Part shown: piece by piece, positions 14,666 through 21,985 of the stretch
How positions within the stretch are numbered: position 1 is the stretch's first letter
Layout of the letters: every line of letters begins with the position of its first letter
Virus record (IMG/VR): IMGVR_UViG_3300032088_001599
Span: 1 to 27,422 of that record
Source: a virus
DNA: 27,422 bases
Strand: one strand, 5' to 3'
The notes under the pieces: generated by a model
The model's input: the letters and a program-made list of their open reading frames with translations, nothing else
Told to the model about the DNA's origin: nothing
Databases searched by the model: none
Position numbers and translations under genes: made by a program

Positions 14666-15210
14666 TAGTCATCTACCTCAGGGTCGAAAGTTGATTGGCT
14701 ATCATCTTTATGTGGATTTCCGCCTTCATACCAACTACCCTCTTTGTTGTTGCTTTCAACGACGCCATCGTCGTCATCCATTAAAGAACTGAATACATCA
14801 TCTATTGCATCAGTGTCTTCAAAACTTGGACCATCCATATCATCTACTGGATAATCCATTTCACAGCCGTTTTCATTATCTTCGGCTACTGAAATCTTTA
14901 CATAACGTCCTGGATACCTATCTTGTATCTGTTCCGCTAAATTGTCTGCTATCATTTCGCAGGACTTGTTATTAAGTTGTATAACTTCTTCGTTATATAA
15001 ACTTTCAAGCCATCTTTTAAACTGAATAAACTCAATGTCTCTATCATCGTGAAACACTTCTATCCACACTTTAAAATGAAATATGTGTCTATGTTTGTAT
15101 CCTAAAAAGGACACATCATACTCGTCGCCTGTGGCAGTTGCAGGGTTTGTGTCTGCACCAGGATAGTAATGTATACCTTCCTTGCTAAATGTTACCCATA
15201 TACTTCTCAT
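14665..15210 (-). CDS. queD: QueD-like T-fold protein (6-carboxy-tetrahydropterin synthase), divergent
   Basis: This protein of 181 residues carries a likely zinc triad in YKHRHIFHFKV (His40, His42, His45), corresponding to the His-x-His of QueD/PTPS enzymes, a segment IEFIQFKRWL (59-68) at the place of the usual 'DFxxLK' strand, KSCEMIADNL (82-91) at the place of the 'PTxENxAxxI' helix, and VAEDNENGCE near 108-117 at the place of the 'ET' motif. The last 60 residues are an acidic extension of no known type. QueD makes 6-carboxy-tetrahydropterin for QueE, so it would link FolE and QueE in this genome. The identification is moderate because sequence identity to QueD is low. Confidence 0.55.
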   Translation of the reverse strand: MRSIWVTFSKEGIHYYPGADTNPATATGDEYDVSFLGYKHRHIFHFKVWIEVFHDDRDIEFIQFKRWLESLYNEEVIQLNNKSCEMIADNLAEQIQDRYPGRYVKISVAEDNENGCEMDYPVDDMDGPSFEDTDAIDDVFSSLMDDDDGVVESNNKEGSWYEGGNPHKDDSQSTFDPEVDD

Positions 15211-15392
15211 TACCACCCTCCGTCGATGTTTTCCATTACTTCATTCATATGACCTAACATTTGTGTGATAGGTTCATCATAGTCGCCTATCTCATAGTCG
15301 ACGTCATCTTGTTCTTTGAACATTGCCTTTACTTGGTCACCGTATTGGATAACCATTTCAAGTTGTTCTCTCATTTCATCTGATATTGCCAT
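15210..15392 (-). CDS. Small acidic protein, 60 aa
   Basis: This 60-residue protein starts MAISDEMREQLEMVIQYGDQ, is Glu/Asp/Met-rich and mainly helical, and ends in DGGW. I chose the ATG at 15392 because it shares a TAATG junction with the membrane-protein gene upstream and has AAGGAGG in front of it. A longer open frame upstream lacks a better start. The function is unknown. Confidence 0.65.
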   Translation of the reverse strand: MAISDEMREQLEMVIQYGDQVKAMFKEQDDVDYEIGDYDEPITQMLGHMNEVMENIDGGW

Positions 15393-15805
15393 TAAGCCTC
15401 CTTGCTTGGGTCCCACATAACTAAGTTTTTCTTTTTTAGTCTGTTGGTAACAATGGTCCATCTATTCTGTTCTTCTTTCCATTCTTTTAACCACTTATGC
15501 CCATCACGTTCTGCATCTATAAAGATTGCATTGGTAAATGCTAATGGTAGTAAAATTCCCACGTGTATAAAGATACTTACAAGTGTATTATAGTTGAAAA
15601 ATCCTAAGTAGTTTGCCGCTAAGAATCCAAAGAACACACTCCATACTGTAAACAATACTAGCATAAAGTAAGTCTGTAGACTTGGGTCTTTAATTACACT
15701 TAACGGATTGTATCTCACATCCATTACACGTCTCCAGCCATTTACAAGAGCCATTACAGTTCTTCTGAATAGACTTGGCTTTTTCATCATTGGTTCTATT
15801 TTCAT
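15392..15805 (-). CDS. Two-span membrane protein, unknown function
   Basis: This 137-residue protein has two predicted membrane spans (about 46-66 and 75-95) with a basic N-terminus (RRTVMALVNGWRRVMDVRY) and a basic C-terminal tail (KEWKEEQNRWTIVTNRLKKK). It is probably an inner-membrane protein. Similar two-span proteins are found in T4-like marine phages (recollection). Holin function is possible but nothing in the sequence proves it. Confidence 0.65.
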   Translation of the reverse strand: MKIEPMMKKPSLFRRTVMALVNGWRRVMDVRYNPLSVIKDPSLQTYFMLVLFTVWSVFFGFLAANYLGFFNYNTLVSIFIHVGILLPLAFTNAIFIDAERDGHKWLKEWKEEQNRWTIVTNRLKKKNLVMWDPSKEA

Positions 15806-15806
15806 T

Positions 15807-15914
15807 TCATTCTCCTTCTAATCTAACTCTAATATATTCTTTAATAACGTGCAAACCGTATGCTAACCAAGTTACTACGATTAGGCTAAAGAATAACAAC
15901 TTTATTTCTACCAC
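15807..15914 (-). CDS. Candidate 35-aa membrane microprotein, GTG start
   Basis: A GTG at 15914, inside the last codons of the outer-membrane barrel gene (AAGTGGTAG), opens a frame of 35 codons that ends TGA at 15809-15807, just before the ATG of the two-span membrane protein. The product starts with a short charged part (VEIK) and then a hydrophobic run LLFFSLIVVTWLAYGLHVI, with a basic tail (KEYIRVRLEGE). It is a plausible single-span microprotein filling an otherwise empty gap. The ribosome site is weak (TAGGT). Support is modest. Confidence 0.45.
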   Translation of the reverse strand: MVEIKLLFFSLIVVTWLAYGLHVIKEYIRVRLEGE

Positions 15915-16576
15915 TTAATACCTATTGTAACACCTAAAATATTATTGTCAATCGGATCTTCTGTATAAGTGTTTGTTATGCCTAAAACTAAACCATTATC
16001 AAAGTTGTAATTCAATGACGTCTCATTCCTAACATAGTCTTCTGCTTCGTCACCGAACTCAACCAAATACTTGTTGGTAAAGTTCACTTTGTCAGACAGT
16101 TTATAGAAAAACCATAAACTGTTTCTGTAAATTATTTCATCTACTAAGTCACTAGTTAAGTATCCTATTGAAAACTCATTACTTGCTTTAAATTTTTCAG
16201 TTCTCAATAACTTGTAACCATAACCAAGTGCCATACTGACTCTTTGTTCATCTGTTCTAAACTTGTCTATATCATATGTAGATGTGCTGACTACATAATG
16301 TTTAGGAGCAAAGGCATAAATTAATTTATGATTGAGGTATAACTCATTAGTACTTTCAACATCACTTTGTGTTTGATACATATAGTCTACTTCTAATGCT
16401 CTTTGCCAGTTGCCTTTTTCTGTTGAACTGTCATACGCAATTTTAAATGTTGCATCATCACTGTTTACAAAAGTGCCTCCAATTTTAGCACTACCACTTG
16501 CATAAAGGTTAACAGACAGTACTAATAATCCAACTGTTATTAACAAAAATAAAACTGCTCTTTTGATGTTGCTCAT
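15908..16576 (-). CDS. Outer-membrane beta-barrel protein (DUF481-like)
   Basis: This 222-residue protein begins with a signal peptide (basic MSNIKR, then a hydrophobic run AVLFLLITVGLLVLSVNLYA, cleavage near residue 26). The mature part alternates aromatic and polar residues in short strands separated by turns and ends in ITNTYTEDPI...IGIKW, with a C-terminal aromatic residue as in outer-membrane barrels recognised by BamA. The pattern resembles DUF481 (YdiY-like) proteins. A phage-coded outer-membrane protein could alter receptor access or permeability of a Gram-negative host. The function is unproven. Confidence 0.7.
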   Translation of the reverse strand: MSNIKRAVLFLLITVGLLVLSVNLYASGSAKIGGTFVNSDDATFKIAYDSSTEKGNWQRALEVDYMYQTQSDVESTNELYLNHKLIYAFAPKHYVVSTSTYDIDKFRTDEQRVSMALGYGYKLLRTEKFKASNEFSIGYLTSDLVDEIIYRNSLWFFYKLSDKVNFTNKYLVEFGDEAEDYVRNETSLNYNFDNGLVLGITNTYTEDPIDNNILGVTIGIKW

Positions 16577-16577
16577 A

Positions 16578-17111
16578 TTATTCCAAGTGTTCCTTTTCTA
16601 TTGGTTCTAAATCTTCTGCTGTTTCTAGCACAAATTCCTCTTCTTCTTCCGCCCATTCTAACCTACTTTCTAATATACCAAATGCTTCATTTAAATCTAT
16701 TCCATCTGGGTCCATTATCCAATAATCATCACTTTTATCTGAAATTGTAATACTTTCATCTAATGTTCCTGCAAAATCCATTGATGGTTCATAATACATC
16801 AAATCTGCACTAAAGTCTGGATTGTTATCTAGGAATGTTCTAATTGCTTCTGCAGGTGGACTCCAAGCACTCTGAAAGTTACCAGTTAAATGTGCGTGGT
16901 CCGGACCATCAGGATCAAACTCAAAATATTGTACTTCGTCTTCGTTAATTTCCCACTTAGTACCCCAAGTGTTTACTGCTACATTGTAGTCCCATTCTCC
17001 AATAGGACAAAGTGTTTCTAGCATACCTACATCTGAAAAACTTTTTTGTAACTTTTTAAGTTCCTCAGCAGGACCTTCAATGTGTATGTGATTATCGCAC
17101 CAATTAGGCAT
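16578..17111 (-). CDS. Api92/DUF1281-like ferredoxin-fold protein
   Basis: This 177-residue protein begins MPNWCDNHIHIEG, the signature of the Api92-like/DUF1281 family (ferredoxin-like fold) found in phages and plasmids, and carries WGTKW (about 49-53) and FQSAWSPP (about 79-86), both conserved in that family. The family's role is unknown. The C-terminus is a long acidic helix rich in Glu. It overlaps the upstream gene by 8 bases and ends one base before the barrel gene. Confidence 0.8.
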   Translation of the reverse strand: MPNWCDNHIHIEGPAEELKKLQKSFSDVGMLETLCPIGEWDYNVAVNTWGTKWEINEDEVQYFEFDPDGPDHAHLTGNFQSAWSPPAEAIRTFLDNNPDFSADLMYYEPSMDFAGTLDESITISDKSDDYWIMDPDGIDLNEAFGILESRLEWAEEEEEFVLETAEDLEPIEKEHLE

Positions 17112-17337
17112 ATTTTTCTCCTATCATATTTTCTAAATTACCTGCTTCACTTTCTGCTTGGTCAATATCTTGAAAGTTCCACTCAGCAAGTCCACAGTCG
17201 TTACAATCATAACCTACTTCTGTTTCAGTTGGTCCACTACTTCTACAGTCGTGCCACCAAAATTGTAACTTATCATTTATTATACCGGAATTCCTGGCAG
17301 AAGTCAAGTCCTTATTTGACAACTTTATCTCCAACAT
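17104..17337 (-). CDS. Small cysteine-containing hypothetical protein
   Basis: This protein of about 77 residues has WWHDCRSSG and, 12 residues later, YDCNDCG, an arrangement that could bind a metal, plus an acidic C-terminal half. The start is uncertain: ATG at 17361 would overlap the upstream gene by 50 bases, ATG at 17337 by 26, and a TTG at 17322 has the best ribosome site (GGAG). I list the middle choice. No family is recognised. Confidence 0.5.
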   Translation of the reverse strand: MLEIKLSNKDLTSARNSGIINDKLQFWWHDCRSSGPTETEVGYDCNDCGLAEWNFQDIDQAESEAGNLENMIGEKYA

Positions 17338-17833
17338 ATTCTGTAAAGTCTGTGTAAACATCTCTACTTCTTAAATCGTGTAAACTGTGACACCAAACAC
17401 CACTGTTACTTGCATTAAAATGCTTGTCATCTAGTTTAATAGTTGTATTATAGTTGTGTTGGGACATATAAGGTATTGGTACACTTATCATACTAATAAA
17501 TTTGTTGTATTCATTCCAACTAGTAAGTAAAACTTCTTCTGAATACTTTACATTATAATCCAATGTTACCCAATAACCATATGCCAATAAGTCCAAGATA
17601 GTCTTATTCCATTCTAACCAATCATCTTTCACTTTAGGTTCAAAACAATATCCACAACCTAAATAGACGTGTTTGACTTTGTGCTGTTTGGCACGTTTGT
17701 CAATGTCTTTTGCAGTTTGGCACCCAACAACAAATAAAGTCTCAACACCCTTTAATGGAGTATTTTCAACTTCTACGCCTGTGAAGTATGTTGGGTTTTC
17801 GCCAAAGTCTTTTCTACCATCTATTGTTGCCAT
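17312..17833 (-). CDS. Conserved hypothetical protein, 173 aa
   Basis: This 173-residue protein starts MATIDGRKDFGENPTYFTGV and has VPIPYMSQHNYNTTIKLDDK (about 118-137) followed by GVWCHSLHDL. The 'NYNT.IKLDDK.FN.SN.GVWCHSLH.L' pattern is one I recall from uncharacterised proteins of T4-like cyanophages. It is Tyr/Trp/Cys-rich and soluble. It overlaps the MDR dehydrogenase by 13 bases, so it is in the same unit as DpdA and the two oxidoreductases. The function is unknown. Confidence 0.72.
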   Translation of the reverse strand: MATIDGRKDFGENPTYFTGVEVENTPLKGVETLFVVGCQTAKDIDKRAKQHKVKHVYLGCGYCFEPKVKDDWLEWNKTILDLLAYGYWVTLDYNVKYSEEVLLTSWNEYNKFISMISVPIPYMSQHNYNTTIKLDDKHFNASNSGVWCHSLHDLRSRDVYTDFTEYVGDKVVK

Positions 17834-18765
17834 TTTATATAACCTCGTGAGTATGTTTTACTTCTATCGTTTGCATCTTTGAATGCTATTTCTAATTCTG
17901 TATCTCTGTCGTATTCATTTGTCCATAATGTGCTAGTATCAATTGTGCCATCTCTAACAAGTTCAACACCTAACACCATTGAGTCTATAAAGTTTGCATC
18001 TCTAGGACTAGGGAATAATATCTTTTTATTTTCCCATAACATTTTACTAGTATCAACATTTAAGTTCTCAGTTTTTTCTGCACATATTAAATGTACACCA
18101 TTTGTTTTTAACATATCCAAAGTGTTAATATATTTAGGATCTGAACTAATATCAAATACAGCATCAAATATAAAATTACCATTATCTAAATCTGACTGTT
18201 TTAAAAATGTACACTTTGTTTTATTCCAAAACTTCTTGTTGCTGTTACCAATTACATAAACGTTTGGCTTACTTGGTAGTGCAAACTCTAATGTTTTGTA
18301 AACTACCTGTGCTAAAAAGCCAGTACCAATAATTAAATATTTCTTTCTCTTAAAGAATGTTTTAGGTTGTCCCATAAACATTCTCAAATAGTTATCTACT
18401 ATGTTAATACCACAAGCAACTGGCTCTATGATATATTTAGGATCTGCTTCAGGAACCTTTACATAAGTACCATATTTTGCAACATATTCATCTGCAAAAC
18501 CAGGCTCACCTCTAGTAGCAACATAGTCACCTACTTTAAATCCAATCTCAGGATTTGCAACTTCTGTAATTACTCCCAAGCATTCGTGTCCTTGTATCTC
18601 TTTTGGCAATGTAATAAAGTCTCCATTATACATAGCAACATCACTTCTGCAAACACCTGTGTAAATACTTTTAACTTTGATGTCATCGCCTGTTGGCTTT
18701 GGACAGTCATATGTTGTTACACAAATATCTTTTTCGCCTTTTGTGTAAAATAATCTATTAGTCAT
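17821..18765 (-). CDS. Zinc-type MDR alcohol dehydrogenase-like protein
   Basis: This 314-residue protein is a medium-chain dehydrogenase: GVCRSDV with Cys39, IQGHECLGVI with His60-Glu61, VGDYVATRG (78-86), IEPVACGIN (113-121), and a Rossmann GTGFLA (147-152). The catalytic-zinc residues are present, but the four-cysteine structural-zinc loop of classical alcohol dehydrogenases is missing. The protein is shorter than the usual 340-350 residues. It oxidises or reduces a secondary alcohol such as a sugar or polyol with NAD(P). It overlaps the Gfo/Idh/MocA gene by 8 bases, so the two probably act in one pathway. Confidence 0.8.
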   Translation of the reverse strand: MTNRLFYTKGEKDICVTTYDCPKPTGDDIKVKSIYTGVCRSDVAMYNGDFITLPKEIQGHECLGVITEVANPEIGFKVGDYVATRGEPGFADEYVAKYGTYVKVPEADPKYIIEPVACGINIVDNYLRMFMGQPKTFFKRKKYLIIGTGFLAQVVYKTLEFALPSKPNVYVIGNSNKKFWNKTKCTFLKQSDLDNGNFIFDAVFDISSDPKYINTLDMLKTNGVHLICAEKTENLNVDTSKMLWENKKILFPSPRDANFIDSMVLGVELVRDGTIDTSTLWTNEYDRDTELEIAFKDANDRSKTYSRGYIKWQQ

Positions 18766-19660
18766 TTTCTTTATATACCTCTAATTGTTTGTGTATCCAT
18801 AAATCAATTTTTTGATGCCAATCATATGGATCATTAGGTGCATTTTCTAACATACTTCCATATGCTTCGTTTGGACATAATCCAAAGGGCCATCTAAGAC
18901 TGGAACCATCTGCAAAGTTAAGGTTAATAGATTGGTCATCTATTCCTTCTTTCCAACTTGCCTGTATAGTAATAGGTATGTTGTTTAAACTGTAAATGTC
19001 TACAGCCTTATCGCAGACGTCGTATACGCCATCTTCTTTGTATACGCCATATGCAGTCCCACTTATATTTTCTAAGTTCCATTTCTGCACTTTCCAATTT
19101 GAAAAACGTTCAAACTGCTCAGGCTCTTCATCGAACAAGTGTAACATAAAACAATACAAGTGTGGGAATAAATCGTGTGCAACTCCTCCCCAAGCATATT
19201 CTTTGTTTGTACTCCAATTGCCTGGATTAGGTATTCTGTCTTTGTTTAACCAATTAATAGTAACATCTGTGACATCATACTGTCCTGAAAACTCATCTAG
19301 TATTCCGTAAGTTTCTCTATACAAGTTATTTTTAACTAGCATAATTTTACTGTTAGGAAATCTGTCTATAGCATCTTGCCAGTCTTGGGCACTAGGCAAA
19401 CCAGGCTTCTCTACAAAAATATTTGTAACACCTGCTTCGCCTAATTGATTTAATAATTCTAAATGGGTGTAATTAGGAGTGCAAATTACTGCCAATTCAA
19501 AATCATTATTTGAAATCGCATCATCTAGATCCTCATAGTCAGGATTAGTAAGAACATTGTGCCTGTCAACAGTTACAACATCATACCCAACTTTTTTCAG
19601 TTGTGGTAAGTATACATTATAACCTATACCGCCAAGTCCTACTAATACTGCTTTAGGCAT
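18758..19660 (-). CDS. Gfo/Idh/MocA-family oxidoreductase
   Basis: This 300-residue protein has the NAD(P)-binding GLGGIG (8-13), TPNYTH (61-66), the family-defining EKP (84-86) and the catalytic-region GGVAHDLFPH (158-167) with Asp163 and His167. Members oxidise or reduce sugars, inositols or related ring compounds. The substrate is unknown. It starts inside the end of the DpdA-like gene (8-base overlap) and overlaps the MDR dehydrogenase at its other end, giving a three-gene coupled set. Confidence 0.85.
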   Translation of the reverse strand: MPKAVLVGLGGIGYNVYLPQLKKVGYDVVTVDRHNVLTNPDYEDLDDAISNNDFELAVICTPNYTHLELLNQLGEAGVTNIFVEKPGLPSAQDWQDAIDRFPNSKIMLVKNNLYRETYGILDEFSGQYDVTDVTINWLNKDRIPNPGNWSTNKEYAWGGVAHDLFPHLYCFMLHLFDEEPEQFERFSNWKVQKWNLENISGTAYGVYKEDGVYDVCDKAVDIYSLNNIPITIQASWKEGIDDQSINLNFADGSSLRWPFGLCPNEAYGSMLENAPNDPYDWHQKIDLWIHKQLEVYKEND

Positions 19661-21170
19661 TTTTAAATTCTGCCTCCAAGTTTGCTAACACTTCATCATT
19701 CTCATCAAAAGAATCATCATCTGCTTCTGTAACTTCTTCATCAAATAAACTTTGGAATAATTTGTTATTACCATCTTTATGAGGATTATTGTTTAGTGCT
19801 TCTAAGAATAATGTTGCTTCGTCAAGTAGTCCGTGTGGATCTTCACTAGCAAAAAGTTCTTGTACAAAAGTGTTAAAGTATAAAATGTTTCTAGGAACCC
19901 ACTGACTAAACTCTTTGCTTTTGTCATTTCTTTTAACCTTTTCCCAGTCTCTCCAATCTGGCTGATACTCTTGAGTTTCAATTAGTGCCAATTGATTTGC
20001 TCTTTGAACTGCTCTGATGTGCATATAAACATTGTGTATCATTAAAATACCATATGTAAAACTATCCCAACTTGTTTTGCCTTCTTTACCAATTTTGTTT
20101 AACATACCTGGCTTGTACCAGTTTACATCTTTAACTTTTGTTCTAAGACCAACTGGACTTTCAAAAGGAAATGGTAAGTCACCAATGTTTTCATTGTTAA
20201 GTTTGTTATCAAAACATTTGTCCATTAAGTAACTTTGTCTGTTTGCACTTAAAACAGTTTGTGAATAAACCAAACCATTTGCACTACTGATAAACGGACT
20301 TGCACTATCAAAACTGATTGTGATATTAGGATTAACTTTTCTAAGTTCTCTTTGAATTATAGTGAACATTACTGCCCAATCTAACTTACTTGTACCAAGA
20401 TAATGTATCCAATCTTTGCCTTCAATATTGCCGTCATCTCTCATCACAATAAGACGTTTGAGACACATCTTCATATCTCTCATATGGTTACCACCCATTG
20501 CCCATCCTTCAAATGGATAGTCTTTTACTGCATCATACCATATGCTGGCATCTTCCCAATGTGTGCCTTGCAACACATTTAAGAATTTTGTTTTGCCTTG
20601 TCTGTGTTGTACAAAGAAATCATTGTTATGTAATGTACATTTTAAACATTCATCAAAGTCTTTGAGTCCTGTACGTTCCCTTAGTTCAGGCTTACTTGCC
20701 CAACTAGGTACATCAAGTGTCATACTCCAGTCTGCTGTATGCTCTAACCAGTTTAGAATTTTATGTCTTGTTTTGTCAGCATCTCCTTTGTATCCAGGAT
20801 CGCCTGGTTTCTCAAAAAAGTTCTCCCAGTCAAATTTAATAACACCTTTACCAATTTGGAAACCACCTGAGTCTCCTAGTATCATAGTGTTATCTCTATC
20901 ACGGTCCTGAATAATGTATTCTAACTTCTTGCTTTTCTCCATATCGAGATAGGCGTGTCCTGCCGAATACAATCCCATATTATATTTGAAATAACCTTTG
21001 TCTGCGTCTAAAAAGTTTAGACCTTCAAAGCCGTGTTCGAAGCCTTCTGGAATCCTGCCATCAGGGATATAGCCTTCTATGTGTTTACATCTGCCTAGTA
21101 GTTCTGTGTAGAACCCACTAATAGCAGGCAAATAGACTGCAAAATCACCTCTATGTTTGGATAAATCCAT
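19653..21170 (-). CDS. dpdA: DpdA/TGT-like 7-deazaguanine DNA-base transglycosylase
   Basis: This 505-residue protein follows the tRNA-guanine transglycosylase core in order: GDSGGFQ (99-105, Asp100 as general acid/base), TLDVP (151-155, for FDEC), NVLQG (198-202), GWAMGGN (222-228), HYLGTSKLDW (256-265) and SFDSASPF (286-293, with Asp288 at the place of the nucleophile). The zinc-binding CxCxxC near the C-terminus of bacterial TGT is not seen, as I would expect for the DpdA branch that modifies DNA. The C-terminal third has a long acidic tail. It directly follows gp45 with a one-base gap, which fits a role at phage DNA. A tRNA-acting enzyme cannot be excluded. Confidence 0.75.
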   Translation of the reverse strand: MDLSKHRGDFAVYLPAISGFYTELLGRCKHIEGYIPDGRIPEGFEHGFEGLNFLDADKGYFKYNMGLYSAGHAYLDMEKSKKLEYIIQDRDRDNTMILGDSGGFQIGKGVIKFDWENFFEKPGDPGYKGDADKTRHKILNWLEHTADWSMTLDVPSWASKPELRERTGLKDFDECLKCTLHNNDFFVQHRQGKTKFLNVLQGTHWEDASIWYDAVKDYPFEGWAMGGNHMRDMKMCLKRLIVMRDDGNIEGKDWIHYLGTSKLDWAVMFTIIQRELRKVNPNITISFDSASPFISSANGLVYSQTVLSANRQSYLMDKCFDNKLNNENIGDLPFPFESPVGLRTKVKDVNWYKPGMLNKIGKEGKTSWDSFTYGILMIHNVYMHIRAVQRANQLALIETQEYQPDWRDWEKVKRNDKSKEFSQWVPRNILYFNTFVQELFASEDPHGLLDEATLFLEALNNNPHKDGNNKLFQSLFDEEVTEADDDSFDENDEVLANLEAEFKNA

Positions 21171-21171
21171 T

Positions 21172-21915
21172 TTAACTCCTTGCTGGTAAGATGTATGTGT
21201 ATGCTCCTATACCACTATCGATATCGATTTGCATTGCACCTGCTTCACTGAAACTAACTACACAATTACTACTATCACTTAATCTGAGAATAGTAATAAC
21301 TTTAGATAGTTCCCAACTCCAAGTGCCTTTAAGTTCGCCTTCAACATTATTGTTTACTGGGATCTTAGAACTGTCACCGTTTTGTTGTCCTATAATAAAG
21401 TTAAGAAAACCATCTTCTACTTTAGGTGTAAAACTGTTCTCATACACACCTAAGATGTTGCTAAAAAATCCTAAGTCTTTTAAGTTCTTTTGACTAGGCA
21501 CAAAACTGACGTCCCAATCAACTTCTCTCATTTTGACGTCTTTTAACTGCTGGTTAACTACATCTGCTAACATAAAGCGGTACTTTGCATTATGCCCTTC
21601 TGCACTTTTAAACTCGACTTCAACTGGAATATCATCTCCATTTCTTTCTTGTTTATTAATGCTAACAGTTGCATCATCACTATCAAAGCCTGGAAACTTT
21701 AATAGTCCGTCAATAACTGTCATTCTACTTAATCCAACTGTTGCGTCAATAAAGTCGCTAATAGGATTATGTAACTTACCCTGTATGATGACTGTTTTAT
21801 CTTGATCCATAGCAGAGATTGTGGTCTCTGTGTCTGTACCAGATACTTTCACCATTTCAACAAATCCTAATGCGTGGGTATGCTTTAGGATGTCTTTAAA
21901 AATATCTTTTATCAT
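21172..21915 (-). CDS. 45: DNA polymerase sliding clamp (T4 gp45-like)
   Basis: This 247-residue protein is similar in length and pattern to T4 gp45 (228 aa): an N-terminal DILKHTHALGFVEMVKVSG, a middle SRMTVIDGLLKFPGF segment and a C-terminal half with LSKVITILRLSDSSNCVVSF, as expected of the clamp's repeated beta-alpha-beta layout. gp45 forms the trimeric ring that tethers gp43 to DNA and also activates late transcription. A consensus sigma70-like promoter lies directly upstream, and a one-base gap separates it from the DpdA-like gene. Confidence 0.88.
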   Translation of the reverse strand: MIKDIFKDILKHTHALGFVEMVKVSGTDTETTISAMDQDKTVIIQGKLHNPISDFIDATVGLSRMTVIDGLLKFPGFDSDDATVSINKQERNGDDIPVEVEFKSAEGHNAKYRFMLADVVNQQLKDVKMREVDWDVSFVPSQKNLKDLGFFSNILGVYENSFTPKVEDGFLNFIIGQQNGDSSKIPVNNNVEGELKGTWSWELSKVITILRLSDSSNCVVSFSEAGAMQIDIDSGIGAYTYILPARS

Positions 21916-21937
21916 TATTCACTCCTGTAATTTAGAT

Positions 21938-21966
21938 ATTATACATTTATTATTTAGAAAAGTCAA
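21938..21966 (-). promoter_or_regulatory. Sigma70-like promoter of the gp45 gene
   Basis: TTGACT (21966-21961, one mismatch to consensus) and TATAAT (21943-21938) are 17 bases apart on the minus strand, in the gap after the gp43 stop. The ATG of gp45 lies 22 bases beyond, behind AGGAG. Confidence 0.78.
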
Positions 21967-21985
21967 TGTCTTTTCCGCCATAATT

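Noticed and set aside
15393-15461. N-terminal extension of the 60-aa acidic protein to 15461
   Set aside because: It would overlap the membrane-protein gene by 70 bases. The ATG at 15392 sits in a TAATG junction with AAGGAGG upstream.
18367-18753. 128-codon plus-strand frame
   Set aside because: It is antisense to the well-supported MDR dehydrogenase, and its composition (many Cys, Asn, Ile) is typical of a reverse-frame artefact.
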